In this document: one piece after another, positions 53,967 to 64,000 of the stretch
How the letters are laid out: the number at the start of each line of letters is the position of its first letter
How positions within the stretch are numbered: the stretch's first letter is position 1
Assembly: GCA_922989275.2 (NCBI GenBank)
Contig: OV277862.1
Location: 17,837,543 to 17,901,542, forward strand
Reading direction: 5' to 3'
DNA length: 64,000 bases
From: Gari tellinella
Taxonomy: Eukaryota > Mollusca > Bivalvia > Cardiida > Psammobiidae
The notes under the pieces: model-generated
Told to the model about the DNA's origin: nothing
The model's input: only the letters and a program-made list of their open reading frames with translations
The model's database searches: none
Translations under genes and position numbers: made by a program

Positions 53967-54183
53967 TTAACCCATATACCAATTGTGCCGCACGATCCCG
54001 TGGCAAACACTCAAACAGTGTAGACTCTGATCAGACGCTGCATGATGCGGCGTCTGATAAGAATCTTCACTGTTTGCTTATCGGATGTTCAATATAAAAC
54101 AAAACGAAAATAAACATGTAAACCAGGTATGTACCCTTTATATATGCATGGAAAAAAGCACTTAATTGGTGCAAATGAGTTAA
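53967..54183. mobile_element. PB-M element, copy 2
   Basis: TTAACCCATATACCAATTGT to GCAAATGAGTTAA. The core joins ACAGTGTAGACTCTGATCAG to ACGCTGCATGATGCGGCGT, the same chimera as at 36760. Confidence 0.75.
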
Positions 54184-54194
54184 AGGAAACATCG

Positions 54195-54442
54195 ACCAGT
54201 GGAGAATCTGTTATTCTTTCCCGTTTAAACGCAAAGGTACGCAAACGCAAAACACTAAATTGTAGAAAATGTCAATTTTTAGATATTTCTTACAATTCAT
54301 TTTTATCTGAGTGGCAAACAGTTTGGAGCCTGATCAGACGCCGGGTTACTCGGCGTCTGATCTGGCTCCAAACTGTTTGCAGTGGAAATAAACGTTTTAG
54401 CGTAAACGCGTTTATTGGGAAAGAATAACACATTCTCCACTG
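54195..54442. mobile_element. TA-B MITE, copy 7, slightly eroded ends
   Basis: CCAGTGGAGAATCTGTTATT to ACATTCTCCACTGA, core CAGACGCCGGGTTACTCGGC. Confidence 0.85.
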
Positions 54443-54528
54443 AAAGCATCAAACGATTATGAGCTTGATATAACGCGTGTGTCTGATCTAGATCGAATCT
54501 GTTTGCAAACGACATTCGGGCAGTGTTT

Positions 54529-54761
54529 TTAACCCTTTACCCAAATAGACTGTTTCTAGTTCTGAAGACAGGTAATCACTTAACAGGTCAAGGCACGTTC
54601 TACTTTACTTGTAGCCTGCTTTAAGCTACAATTTTCTAGGATAGGATACAGAAAATATATCTTTTGGTACATGTGTATGGCTTTATAAATTGGTACTAAT
54701 TTCGTCAGTAGATCAATACATCGAATGCGCTGAAAGTCGCTTCTATGAGGGAAAGGGTTTA
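54529..54761. mobile_element. PB-I MITE, core half lost
   Basis: TTAACCCTTTACCCAAATAG to GAGGGAAAGGGTTT. A decayed PB-A core remnant lies just before it (about 54475-54525). Confidence 0.75.
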
Positions 54762-55179
54762 TGCCATTAAATGTGCATGCCAATGACAAACATGTAAAGG
54801 GGTAGGTGCACCATTGTAAAGTAATTACCAAATTCATAAAACTTGCATGAAGAGAGTAAAATTAGTTTCTATGACAAAACTGGTGAAAAAGGTGGGGACC
54901 TTTTTTTCTTCACAATTTGAGATTTTTCAAGACTATCACCTTAAAATTGAAGCTTCACAAAACTCCTACTTTTTGTACTACGTTTTTTCAATCTTTACTT
55001 GTACAAATTATTTGTACAAGAAAGGTCCTAATTTGTATTACCATAGTAAAAAATAAACCCTGAAAATCATGTTTTGTCAAGATAAGACCGGGGGGCCACT
55101 CTATTACGGGTGGTCACTTTCACTACACCGGCAGTTAACTAGGTTTTACCAAATGCGCCCTCTTTCTGTTTACATGCGT

Positions 55180-58100
55180 CTCCTACTATAGCTGGGCACA
55201 TTATTACAAAAATCATGCACTTGGTGATACAAGCATCAAATTTGGTATGTATACTGGTATGCCCCTACTTTCAACAAAAAGCCCGTTAGCCACGTCAAAA
55301 ATTCAAAATGGCGGCCATTTTTCAAGATGGCCGCCATTTCCGGTTCTATTATACAGTTTTATCTCTAACATCGGATATATTTGACCGATTTTCAAACTTT
55401 TGGTGTCTAATTATATGTTTTCAAGCATATAGAACCTATTTATGTGATCCATAGACTTGTAAGAAGTTTATTTAATCGTATTATAAGCAAAACTGTACAA
55501 AAACGAAATGTGTGTCAAGGTAAAAACCAAATTCACAGGGTTTTTATAGATTATACTCTCACTTTACCTTCTGTTTTTATAGATTATACACTCACTTTAC
55601 CTTCTGTCATGTTATTTAATGATATTGTTTTCAATTGCATTTGTCTGAAGATGCTTTTTTGCACATTACAACTACATAAATCTGTACACATCAGTGCTAA
55701 AACAAAATCACGAACTTGGTGATACAAGCATCAAATTTGGTATGTATACTGGATGACCCTATTTTAAACAAAAGCCATTAGCCACGTAAAATTTCAAAGC
55801 GGTCCCCCTTTTTTCAAGATGGCTGCCATTTTTGGTTCTCGTTAAGATAACATAATTATGATTAGGTTTATTTTTGAGTCGGCAATACATATACAAGTAA
55901 CATAAGCTCTAAAGAGCTTTTATAATCGACTATGATCATTGACCAATTCTTTTCTATTATTTGCCATGTTTGACCGAATTTCACCAAAAAATTGATTTTA
56001 AGCATGAGGAAGCCAATTCAGTCAACCTCAAGCTGAACAGACGTTTACTTTAATGCAAAATGGCAAAACTACATCGTTTGTTTTCAAAATGGCCACCATT
56101 TTATATTGGTATAAGCAAAATCATTTCTTAAATTTGATCAACATTTATGTTTTTTTGTGTCAACATAGATGTCATAAAGTATAATTATAGGAAGCTTATT
56201 CAGACAACTTTTTTCTGAATTGAAACTAATTTTATTGCAAAATTACCAATCTAGACAAAATAAGTGTTTTTTGCTCACATATGATCGTTACTTTTTGCAA
56301 TAGTGATTAATATCCTTTCTGATCTTTTCTATATACTTCTGGCCATTTGTCATACTTTTGGTGTCAAGGCATTATGATAAGAGCACAGAAAGCTAATTAT
56401 GTGATCATTTACTTTATTAAGAATCTTGTTCTTTTGGGTAATGACTTATTTTAATGGCATATATGTGGTTTATGACTATTTTAGCAGTAATTTCTTAGTG
56501 TACATGCTGGAGTTGGCGTATAATCGCTTAAACTTATGTAGGTGTTCATTTTCACATATCCAAATATCGGTATATTAGTCTGAACAAAGAAAGCCACATC
56601 GTAAGTACATGTACTTGCATCTGTCACTGCAAACAGTTTACTTTAGTATCTATGTTTAATCGGGTTTTTGCAATCATATCACTAGGTAACAGGGTTGTCC
56701 AATGTATCAGCAGTGTTTCATTCATTTCAACTCTATGAGATATTTCCATCATGACACAAGCTACAAGTATTTGGTATGCAAAACATTTGGCATGTTCAAA
56801 CAGAGGGGCTTGACCTTTAGGAACTGCACCTTAAGATCTATACCATCAAGCTAACATGTCCAATCAAACACAATAATCTTATCCCATGACTTGGCATAAT
56901 TGATGCAATGATTTCCAGATTTTATTGCTTGTACATTATGATTTATGATTATAGACTGCACCATATCTTTCAGTTTATGTATTCTATGCAGCCTTTTCTC
57001 TTTCTTATAAGGAAATTTGGTGTGAAACTAGCTCATGTTTGACCGTTGACCAATTGCAACCAACACTTTCTGTAGAACAAGATAGTTTGAATTAGCATTT
57101 GAAATCCACATCCACATGAACTGTTTTGTCATTAGCTTTTAACATGGGAGTGTTGTGGTCTCCGGTTATGGCTTGCATTTCATGCATGAACATTTGTGCA
57201 CACACTTCTTCATGTTAACATTGTATAAATTCTTCAAATGCTGTTGAAGATTACACAAGGATCAATCTCAAATATGATATTAGCAGTATTATGTGTCCAC
57301 ATCAAATAGCTTTAGCAAACAGCTGAAACGTTCTGTCTTTATGCAATTGTACCACTTGAAAACGTATACTATCTTTGACTATGTATCACTTTTAAAAGTC
57401 TGTTGTTAGAGTAGGTAGACTATACATCCGTCCCTATGTATACAGAACAGAACTGTTACATCTTTTACACCAAACTCAGGAATGGAAATTCTTTAAAAAG
57501 ATTCATGCGGAGTTTTAAGGGAGTTTTAAGGGTCATACTCTCAAAAGGTTGCATGTATTACTTTGGAGAAGAGACAAGACTTTTCGTGTAAAGTATATTT
57601 CTTAACATTGCTTAAATCTGATTTTATTGAAAGGAGTCCACACTGCCTTCAACTTTTTTCATGGCGCAGCCTTTCTTTATTAACAGTGAACATCTGGTGT
57701 ACATATACCAAACTAAATGAAGATGTTGTTGTGCAAAAATTCAAGCTGTCCAAGATGAAACTTTGTTGACTTTTACCTACTATATATACAGACAAATATC
57801 TAAAACATATAAGCAAATGTATTTCTGTTTCATGCAAAAGACGCTTAATCCATATTTATTGGTGTAAAATGGCCCCTTTCTCTGTTGTGAAAATCAGTTT
57901 AACCAGTGTCATGACACTATAATGCATGAGCCACCAAGCCCTATCAGTAATTCCTGCAAGAAATAATCAGTAATTCAGGTGTTGGGTACATTCATTCATT
58001 TTTTCAAATTCCACCACCAAATCTTTTTACTTCGAAATTTTGATTTTTTTCAAAACATATAAGAAACACTGGTTTGTCGTCCGATTACTCCTCTGAATTT

Positions 58101-59435
58101 TGAACGATATTAATCAATTTATCAGATGCTCCCTTGTTCACATGATTACTTACACGCCCATGCAGTAGTAAGATGGTATCCATGAATTATCTAGTCACTA
58201 TTACGATGGACATGAGTCATAATGGGCATCAACTATGTAGGCACATTGTTTGATTTAAATATAATAATGACTATTGGGATATGCTAGACTGTGTTAAATT
58301 TTGGTCACATTTATAACATGTGCGTCTTACATATACATGTACTTTTTCTGGTAAGAAGTTACAAAGTGGTTAAATGATCTTCAGAATTAGCATGATGTTT
58401 GTTGTTGGTACAGGGGTTAATTGTTATGTTAGATAATTAAGTAATTATGTTTGTTTTCTAAATGCAATTATATTTAAATTGAGAAAAAGAAACATATTCA
58501 AGACTTTACAGTTTACTTGAAAGGTAGAATATTGTATGGTAAAGTAATTGCAGTGTCAGATAAAGTAGTATAGTTTGGGCAATCATTGTTCAGATAAATG
58601 AAATTGTAAATGTGAGAAAACAGCACCTACATTCAGCATTAGAAGTCACATAACAACAGACAACAAGCTTTGGTCAGCTACGGAGTTAAAAATATATGTG
58701 TGGCTAAAATAGGTCATTAGACAATGATATTAGTTTCTAACCGACCGGAGGCTCCTATGAATAGTTTTCTCATCCTGTTTAAAACATTCTTTGACACCAA
58801 AGAAATGATAAATCGTCATATATACCAGATGTAAGAAAAGATATTCTACATTAGAGACTATGTTGGCATACATATGCAAACAAACTCAACAAATTTGTCA
58901 TTACGCAGTTAAGTAATTTTTTAAAAATAGACTGTCTTTTGTCAAAAATGTGTTATTGTGCTGACAAAATTAGCTTCTTTCTGCTGTAAAAATACATGTA
59001 TATTTTGACTCAAAAAGTGTAAAACCATGGCAATGTACGTCAAATGTAAGAAAGAGAATCGTAAATTTGAACCAAAAATAGTGGCCATCTTCGAAAAAAT
59101 TATGTATTTTTCCCACAAATTGGCCATAACATGATAAAATAAGTTTCAAAACACTTTAAAATTGACTTAATTAGTTTCCTTATACTTTAAAACATATACT
59201 TAGACACCAAAACTGTAAAAAACGGGCATATATGTCAAATATTAACAACAAAACTGTATTTTCGAACCTGTAATGGCGGCCATCTTGAAAAATGGCCGCC
59301 ATTTTGATTTTTTCAAGTGGCTAACGGGCTTTTTTGAAATACTACAGATAGAAGTACACGTGTGCCAAGTTTGATGCTTGTATCACTAAGTGCATGATTC
59401 ACCCCAAAAAATGTAATTATGTGCTGAGCTACTAC
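55180..59435. mobile_element. Long-TIR element, about 4.2 kb
   Basis: Left TGCACTTGGTGATACAAGCA and AGCCCGTTAGCCACGTC are matched inverted at the right by TGCTTGTATCACTAAGTGCA and GTGGCTAACGGGCTTTT. GATGGCCGCCATTT hairpins lie inside both ends. The left TIR is partly duplicated at 55708-55840. The interior (55870-59260) is AT-rich with AATGGCCACCATTTT motifs and no supported gene. Confidence 0.75.
55541..55606 (+). repeat. 33-bp direct duplication
   Basis: TTTTTATAGATTATAC(T/A)CTC through TTTACCTTCTG occurs twice back to back with one difference. Confidence 0.75.
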
Positions 59436-59576
59436 CATCACCCTATGAATGGAAGTGATCACGCAGTCATGCTATACTCTTTATCACTTCGATCACTATT
59501 TCAAAGCACCGAGAGAAATTGTTACACTGTCCAGAAAACAATTTATTTGTAAAGTATTGCTTTAGAGCTCAAACAT

Positions 59577-59796
59577 AAGACAGGTGTCGAATTACTACTG
59601 CTGAACTGTATTGCACACAGCTACAAACAGAATGGTATTCATCAGAGATGGCAAGTTAGTGCAGGTGGTTTAATGTAATGCAGAATACTCCAATCATAGC
59701 TCTCTGCATTACATCCAGTATGCATTAGGTTTCGACTTAACGTAACGATCTTCTGTGTCTGTATGTCAGTTGTTGCTGTGCTTCCTCATCTCCAGT
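59577..59796 (+). repeat. About 215-bp direct repeat, copy 1
   Basis: GACAGGTGTCGAATTACTAC through TGCTGTGCTTCCTCATCTCC. The second copy is at 60352. It contains a degraded PB-I-like core, TAATGCAGAATACTCCAATC. Confidence 0.75.
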
Positions 59797-60046
59797 TACA
59801 GTGGAGAATCTGTTATTCTTTCCCAATAAACGCGTTTACGCTAAAACTATTATTTGCAGTGCAAACAGTTTGGAGCCAGATCAGACGCCGGGTAACCCGG
59901 CGTCTGATCAGGCTCTAAACTGTTTGCCACCAAGATAAACAAGAATTATCAGAATTGTCCAAAAGTTGTTCTTTTCTACGTTTTAGTGCTTTGCGTTTGC
60001 GTACGTTTGCGTTTAAACGGGAAAGAATAACAGATTCTCCACTGTA
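59797..60046. mobile_element. TA-B MITE, copy 8
   Basis: TACAGTGGAGAATCTGTTAT to CAGATTCTCCACTGTA, core CAGACGCCGGGTAACCCGGC. Inserted at the end of the 215-bp repeat copy 1. Confidence 0.9.
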
Positions 60047-60351
60047 CTATACATTCTATAACAAAGAAAACACAATGCTCCTTCATGAGCTTTCTGTTTG
60101 TCTTTCAAGCCACCATCTGTTGTATTTAATAAGGTGCTATGTCGTTGCATTATTGAAGGCAATAATACTCACATTGTTTAGATTTCATGCTAACTATTGA
60201 TCAAATGTACATACTGTGTCTGAGTGAATGCTACACAGTTGCCATAGTTAATGTACAGAGACTTTCAATCTAATACAAAATTCATTTCTTTGCTATAAGA
60301 AAGTAATGAGTAGTTCAGTTATTTGATATGTAAGGTGAATGAGAGTTTCTC

Positions 60352-60566
60352 AGACAGGTGTCGAATTAATACTGCTCAACTGAAATGCACACAGCTCCAA
60401 ACAAAATGGTATTCATCAGAGGTGGCAAGTTAGTGCCGGTTTAATGTAATGCAGAATACTCCAATGATAGCTATCTCCATTACATCCAGTATACATCAGG
60501 TTTCGACTTATCGTAACGATCTCCTCTATCTGTATTTCAGTTGTTGCTGTGCTTCCTCGTCTCCTG
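60352..60566 (+). repeat. About 215-bp direct repeat, copy 2
   Basis: GACAGGTGTCGAATTAATAC through TGCTGTGCTTCCTCGTCTCC. It lacks the TA-B insertion, so it shows the empty-site sequence (CTCCTGTAAAATG) in part. Confidence 0.75.
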
Positions 60567-60800
60567 TAAAATGTTTTCCTCACTGAAATCTAAGTCCAGG
60601 TTGAATGTGAGTAACATACCCCAAAACATAAATCATCATACAGAACTCTTTCTCACACTTTAGTGGCTACAGTTTGTACAGTCCGTTTTAGATCGTATGT
60701 CAATCAACATAACCGACTTAAAATGTAATCAAAACATACCTGTAACGTTGGCCTTATTCAGTGTTATAATATTTCAGACCTGGTACTCACTAATAGAATT

Positions 60801-60870
60801 ACCGTGGCCGAGAGGTATAAGCAGTTAAGTTTATGTATAAAAGGTCGAGTTCAAATCTCACTGACAGCAA
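60801..60870 (+). repeat. tRNA-like sequence, Leu/Ser type
   Basis: CCGTGGCCGAGAGGTATAAG (A-box, class-II style) and GGTCGAGTTCAAATCTC (B-box). There is no good acceptor stem. A-rich sequence follows. Confidence 0.35.
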
Positions 60871-61019
60871 TTTATTTTTTCTTCTTTTTTTTAAAAAAAA
60901 AATAAATGTTTACACCCACTCCAATAAATAAAAGAAAATCCAACAAAAATGTGCCCAAACTCTAAAAACCTATTCCAAATATAAAACTTGGGAAATAGAA
61001 AGAAAACAGTGTTTGCCTT

Positions 61020-61110
61020 TTGTGAGATTCGAACCAAAAACCACAAAAATAATACGATATTCTGTGTCATTATATCGGCAGATAGTACCCCTTGGCTACG
61101 AGGCCGCTTT
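61020..61110 (-). repeat. tRNA-like sequence, inverted partner
   Basis: The minus strand has GGCCTCGTAGCCAAGGGGTA and TTTGGTTCGAATCTCAC. With the plus-strand one at 60801 it makes a head-to-head pair of pol III-like units. Confidence 0.35.
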
Positions 61111-61984
61111 ACCTAGGGACTGGTTAAAATATATTTGACACTGTTCATGCATCTACAGTGTTTATCAGTAATGTTTGTAAACACTGATAACAATAGGTGT
61201 GCCATAAGATCTAATTTTAATACCTGTACTCAATCATTAAAACACTTAGCTTGTGTGTTGTCCTGCATGTCGTCATTTAAATCCAGTTTGAATACGGGTC
61301 ACCTGCGGTAAAAAACTATGTCACTAGGTAAAATCCTACTGTAATGTTGATAAAACTCTAGAGGGTACAAATTTTACTAAATATTGCTGAAATTTCATGA
61401 CAATATTTGTCTTATTGAAATATAGGTCAAGATCAAATACTGGTCATGTCAGATATAAAACTAGGTCACTAGGACAAATCATCACAGAAAAGGTTTTCTT
61501 ACAGTCAAAAACACTACTTCTTAGCTTTCCATAGCCCTTGCATTAACAGCTTCACATCGTTTACTCTGGTGAGCATTTCACATCTATAGTGACTCTTTTT
61601 TACTTACTTAGACTATGCACAACATTGGTTTCATGTATCCTTGACAGGTTTAAAACGCTCAATTCACACTGTTCATATTCCATGGGCCATTCAAATGAAT
61701 ACAGTTATGGCTGAAATTTTACTAAATGGTGAAACATTATTTGCTCTTATCTTATCTTTTGGCTCGGTCTTGCAATTTCATAAATTGTATAAATTGTATA
61801 CCCGTCTGTAAATGCGTTGTTTTATTTGACCAATGTAAGCATTTGATAGCGTCAATCGGTTAAAGTCGCACTATATACTTGGTCATTTTCCAGTCCACAG
61901 GTATAACTGCCTCGGTTTAAACATGTTCTATATTTTCGTTCTATAATTATATTTGTATTCATTCATTACTGCTTTATATATGCA
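61111..61984. other. No gene seen; faint short repeats
   Basis: A weak repeat (ATGTCACTAGGTAAAATC at 61318, and TAGGTCACTAGGACAAATC at 61463) of a type seen in mollusc tandem repeats. Confidence 0.35.
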
Positions 61985-62233
61985 TTTCCACCCTTTACTC
62001 TATAGCTTTCTTTCAGCCTTCAATGCATATGGTTGCTTAAAGACAACTGCAAGTAAAGCAAAAGGTTCCTTCACGAGCATTCTGCTTAACGTTCACCCTG
62101 CATTCAGCTACCTTTTTCTATGATGTCTTATTATATGTATAGGGTATATTTATGACTACAAAATTGAACTGTATCCTTCAGTTGAAGAAACAATATTTTC
62201 CACCAACATGTGTATCTATGGAGTAAAGGGTTC
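61985..62233. mobile_element. PB-I MITE, decayed
   Basis: CACCCTTTACTCTATAGCTT start, core GGTTCCTTCACGAGCATTCT, end GGAGTAAAGGGTTCAA. Confidence 0.7.
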
Positions 62234-62469
62234 AACCAACCATACCAACAATGTGTCATGATAAAACGTTGCATGCATGGTTGCAATTTCTCAATTTTTC
62301 ATACTGATTTCAATACTTTTGACTTATTATTCTGCATGGAACCCTTTCCCAAACTCCTCCCAGTAATAAACTGAATGGCCTTTAGTATTTTAAAGTCTTT
62401 GAGTACTTTCACCAATGTGTATACTCTTTCACTTATTTCTTTATTCTTCGTTACTTTTTCATTTATGCG

Positions 62470-62944
62470 TTTCAACCCTTTATTTCTAATAGCTTACGTC
62501 CAGCATTTAATGCATAATTAGAGATGTAGTTTTTCATAGATAATTGAAGTTCAAGTAGAATGCTCCTTCAGGAGCACTCTTCATCTCTTTCACTCTGCTT
62601 TTAACTACCATTTGTAACACTATTAACAGCATCTGTCTTATTGGGCATAAATGTAACTGTATCAGGTAGAATTATTTCCTTCAGTTCCAGAAATAATGTT
62701 TGGCTCTAATTTGTGTACAGTAAAACCTCTCTTTAACAGCCACTAATTTGTGTTAGTTATTAGGTGCATATGACAGGTGATTGCTTAAAGCAAGGTGACA
62801 GTAAAACAGAAATCTCCTTTAGGAGATTTCTGTTTTACTGTCACCTTGCTTTAAGCTATCACCTGTCTTTTATACAACTTATTAGCCTTCTTTTAGTGGC
62901 TGTTATAGAGAGGTTTTACTGTATCTATGAAGTAAAGGGTTTAA
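62470..62944. mobile_element. PB-I MITE split by TA-C
   Basis: TCAACCCTTTATTTCTAATA, core TGCTCCTTCAGGAGCACTCT, right arm to CTAATTTGTG, then the TA-C insertion, then TATCTATGAAGTAAAGGG and TTAA at 62941. Confidence 0.75.
62716..62923. mobile_element. TA-C MITE, full length, nested in PB-I
   Basis: TACAGTAAAACCTCTCTTTA to GAGAGGTTTTACTGTA with a perfect core GAAATCTCCTTTAGGAGATTTC. The TA duplication is intact. Confidence 0.9.
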
Positions 62945-63356
62945 CCAGTCATAGCAACATTGTGTAAAACACGTTTGGTCCATTGGTGCAAGTTTTCAGT
63001 ATTCAGACTGGTTTCACTACTACATTATTTACTGTTCTCATCCATGCTATCCTTCATCAAACAACGTACTACCTTCCAATACTTAGGGGCCTTTGAACTT
63101 CCACTCATGTGTTTGCTCTTTAACTTTGATCCTCATTATGTCACCAATGTTTTAATCATGGCATATGTCCTAATCTTTTTCATGTGATAGTAAAACTTTC
63201 ATAGTAAAACTTTCATATCATTTTATTTTTGGTGTCTTATATATCCCAATTTATTTCCTGTCAAATTCAAACAGGCCTTTTTCTGGCACAGCCCTTCTCT
63301 TCCCTTTGCTGTAAATTTACAGCAATGTTTTACTTGTTTTATATTGAAATTCCTGT
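62945..63356. other. No gene seen upstream of the DUF229-like gene
   Basis: AT-rich; could be intron or 5' flank. A short open frame at 62960-63187 has no recognisable family. Confidence 0.35.
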
Positions 63357-63460
63357 CAGCAAACAGTGTAGACTGACTTGCGGAGTCTGACCAGAGTCTT
63401 CCCTGTTTACATAATACATATGTCCCTTTTATAGGACGCTAGGCACAAATGTGTTGAGGT
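63357..63460. repeat. PB-J-like remnant
   Basis: GTCAGCAAACAGTGTAGACT and an inverted CAGAGTCTTCCCTGTTTACA around a decayed centre; the end segment TATAGGACGCTAGGCAC is present. Confidence 0.5.
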
Positions 63461-63634
63461 AATATTATGATTCCACATTTATGTTTTTTCAGGTTTTTAC
63501 CGAATATCCTTGGTAACATCCATTTGAAACATAAAACCACAAAGATATACTTCATTGGCGGGTACAAGGATAGCGATGATATCAAAATAACTACTTACAT
63601 ATTAAGTGGAGTAATAATAAAGAAATATCAGGCC

Positions 63635-64000
63635 ATGACAAGTTACCTAACCAGACGGCAAATGCGACATTTATCAGGCTTCTTGTTCATCATGTGTCTT
63701 TCCTGCTGTGCTGTCTACCTTTATATGAGACTGCAGAAGTCAAATTTTGGACATAAGCTGGGACAACAAATATCAGGCAATCTCAGCAATTGGAACGATA
63801 TTAGGGATGAGTCGGTTAATGCACAAGCTTGTCAATTTCCTGAACTACCGTATTGGAACAAATACATTGAAAACAACATCCGCAAAGTTAAACCGCATAA
63901 CTGTGAACAAGAAAAGGAGTGGGTTTTTACCAAGCACGGCAACTTTTACATTTCTAATGCTGCCGAAGAGGCACATGGAGATATTTCTTGTACCTATACG
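63635..64000 (+). CDS. Type II membrane protein, DUF229 (sulfatase-like) N-terminus, partial
   Basis: The frame runs off the right edge after 122 codons. It has a short basic cytoplasmic start (MTSYLTRRQMRH), a hydrophobic segment at about residues 13-32 (LSGFLFIMCLSCCAVYLY), and a stem with an N-glycosylation sequon at N49. Then comes C66-Q-F-P-E-L-P with a second Cys at 90 and a third at 119, around EWVFTKHGNFYI and DISCTYT. The C..P.L......C then W(V).....G..I then C.Y spacing is what I recall of the N-terminal lumenal part of metazoan DUF229 proteins, which have an alkaline-phosphatase/sulfatase fold and unknown substrates. A Golgi or cell-surface glycan role is inference. The start at 63635 is preferred because it gives the compact type II anchor. 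The frame is open upstream to an ATG at 63467 and through a possible acceptor (TTTTTTCAG ending 63492), so this may be the first coding part of an exon beginning there. Other type II Golgi enzymes remain possible. Confidence 0.6.
   Translation, partial: MTSYLTRRQMRHLSGFLFIMCLSCCAVYLYMRLQKSNFGHKLGQQISGNLSNWNDIRDESVNAQACQFPELPYWNKYIENNIRKVKPHNCEQEKEWVFTKHGNFYISNAAEEAHGDISCTYT

Overview
The window looks like intergenic and intronic DNA from an animal, most likely a mollusc and probably a bivalve. It is AT-rich, has no bacterial gene structure, shows spliceosomal-type exon edges, carries a tRNA-headed SINE of a kind known from molluscs, and is packed with short non-autonomous DNA transposons. The mollusc placement is inference from repeat style; no marker gene fixes the species.

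Protein-coding content is sparse. The convincing coding pieces are (1) a minus-strand terminal exon at 14125-14807 encoding a transmembrane segment and a basic cytoplasmic tail of an unrecognised single-pass receptor-like protein, and (2) the start of a plus-strand gene at 63635-64000, a type II membrane protein whose cysteine spacing resembles the N-terminus of DUF229 (sulfatase-like) proteins. The region 28327-28860 holds two weaker coding remnants: a possible C-terminal tail exon with a YVNL motif, and a cysteine-containing PAN/apple-like fragment with an in-frame stop. Most other open frames are chance translations of palindromic repeats; the recurring peptide DPDQTPRNAASD is the translation of one hairpin core.

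The rest is a dense, nested landscape of hairpin MITEs. Several families end in TTAA plus CCC and are piggyBac-like (called here PB-A, PB-I, PB-J, PB-M). Others end in TA plus CAGT and are Tc1/mariner-like (TA-B, TA-C, TA-D, TA-E). There is a clear hAT-type element at 49916-51541 with an 8-bp target duplication, a G family with GGGCCC ends, and foldback elements at 8527-9827, 40682-45907 and 55180-59435. Tandem arrays lie at 7160-8050 (about 160 bp), 8060-8500 (about 93 bp), 22105-23580 (about 52 bp, some 27 copies) and 25200-26400 (degenerate).

Region by region: 0-6 kb is PB-I/PB-J/TA-C elements with a possible polyadenylation site near 5476; 6-10 kb is tandem arrays and foldback FB1; 10-21 kb is a dense nest of families A, B, C, E, G, H, I and J around the minus-strand exon; 21-27 kb is the 52-bp array and a degenerate array; 27-38 kb is mostly PB-A with nested insertions and a SINE; 40-46 kb is foldback FB2 with tRNA-like sequences inside; 47-55 kb is a nested PB-I/hAT/TA-B stack and further MITEs; 55-59 kb is a large long-TIR element; 60-64 kb is quieter and leads into the DUF229-like gene.

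The most interesting pattern is modular. The same few central palindromes recur inside elements with different outer ends (TTAA-type and TA-type), chimeric cores join the outer stem of one family to the inner stem of another, one element has two copies of the same outer arm, and paired arms differ in concert between copies. This suggests that the palindrome cores recombine, or are maintained as structures, across transposon families.
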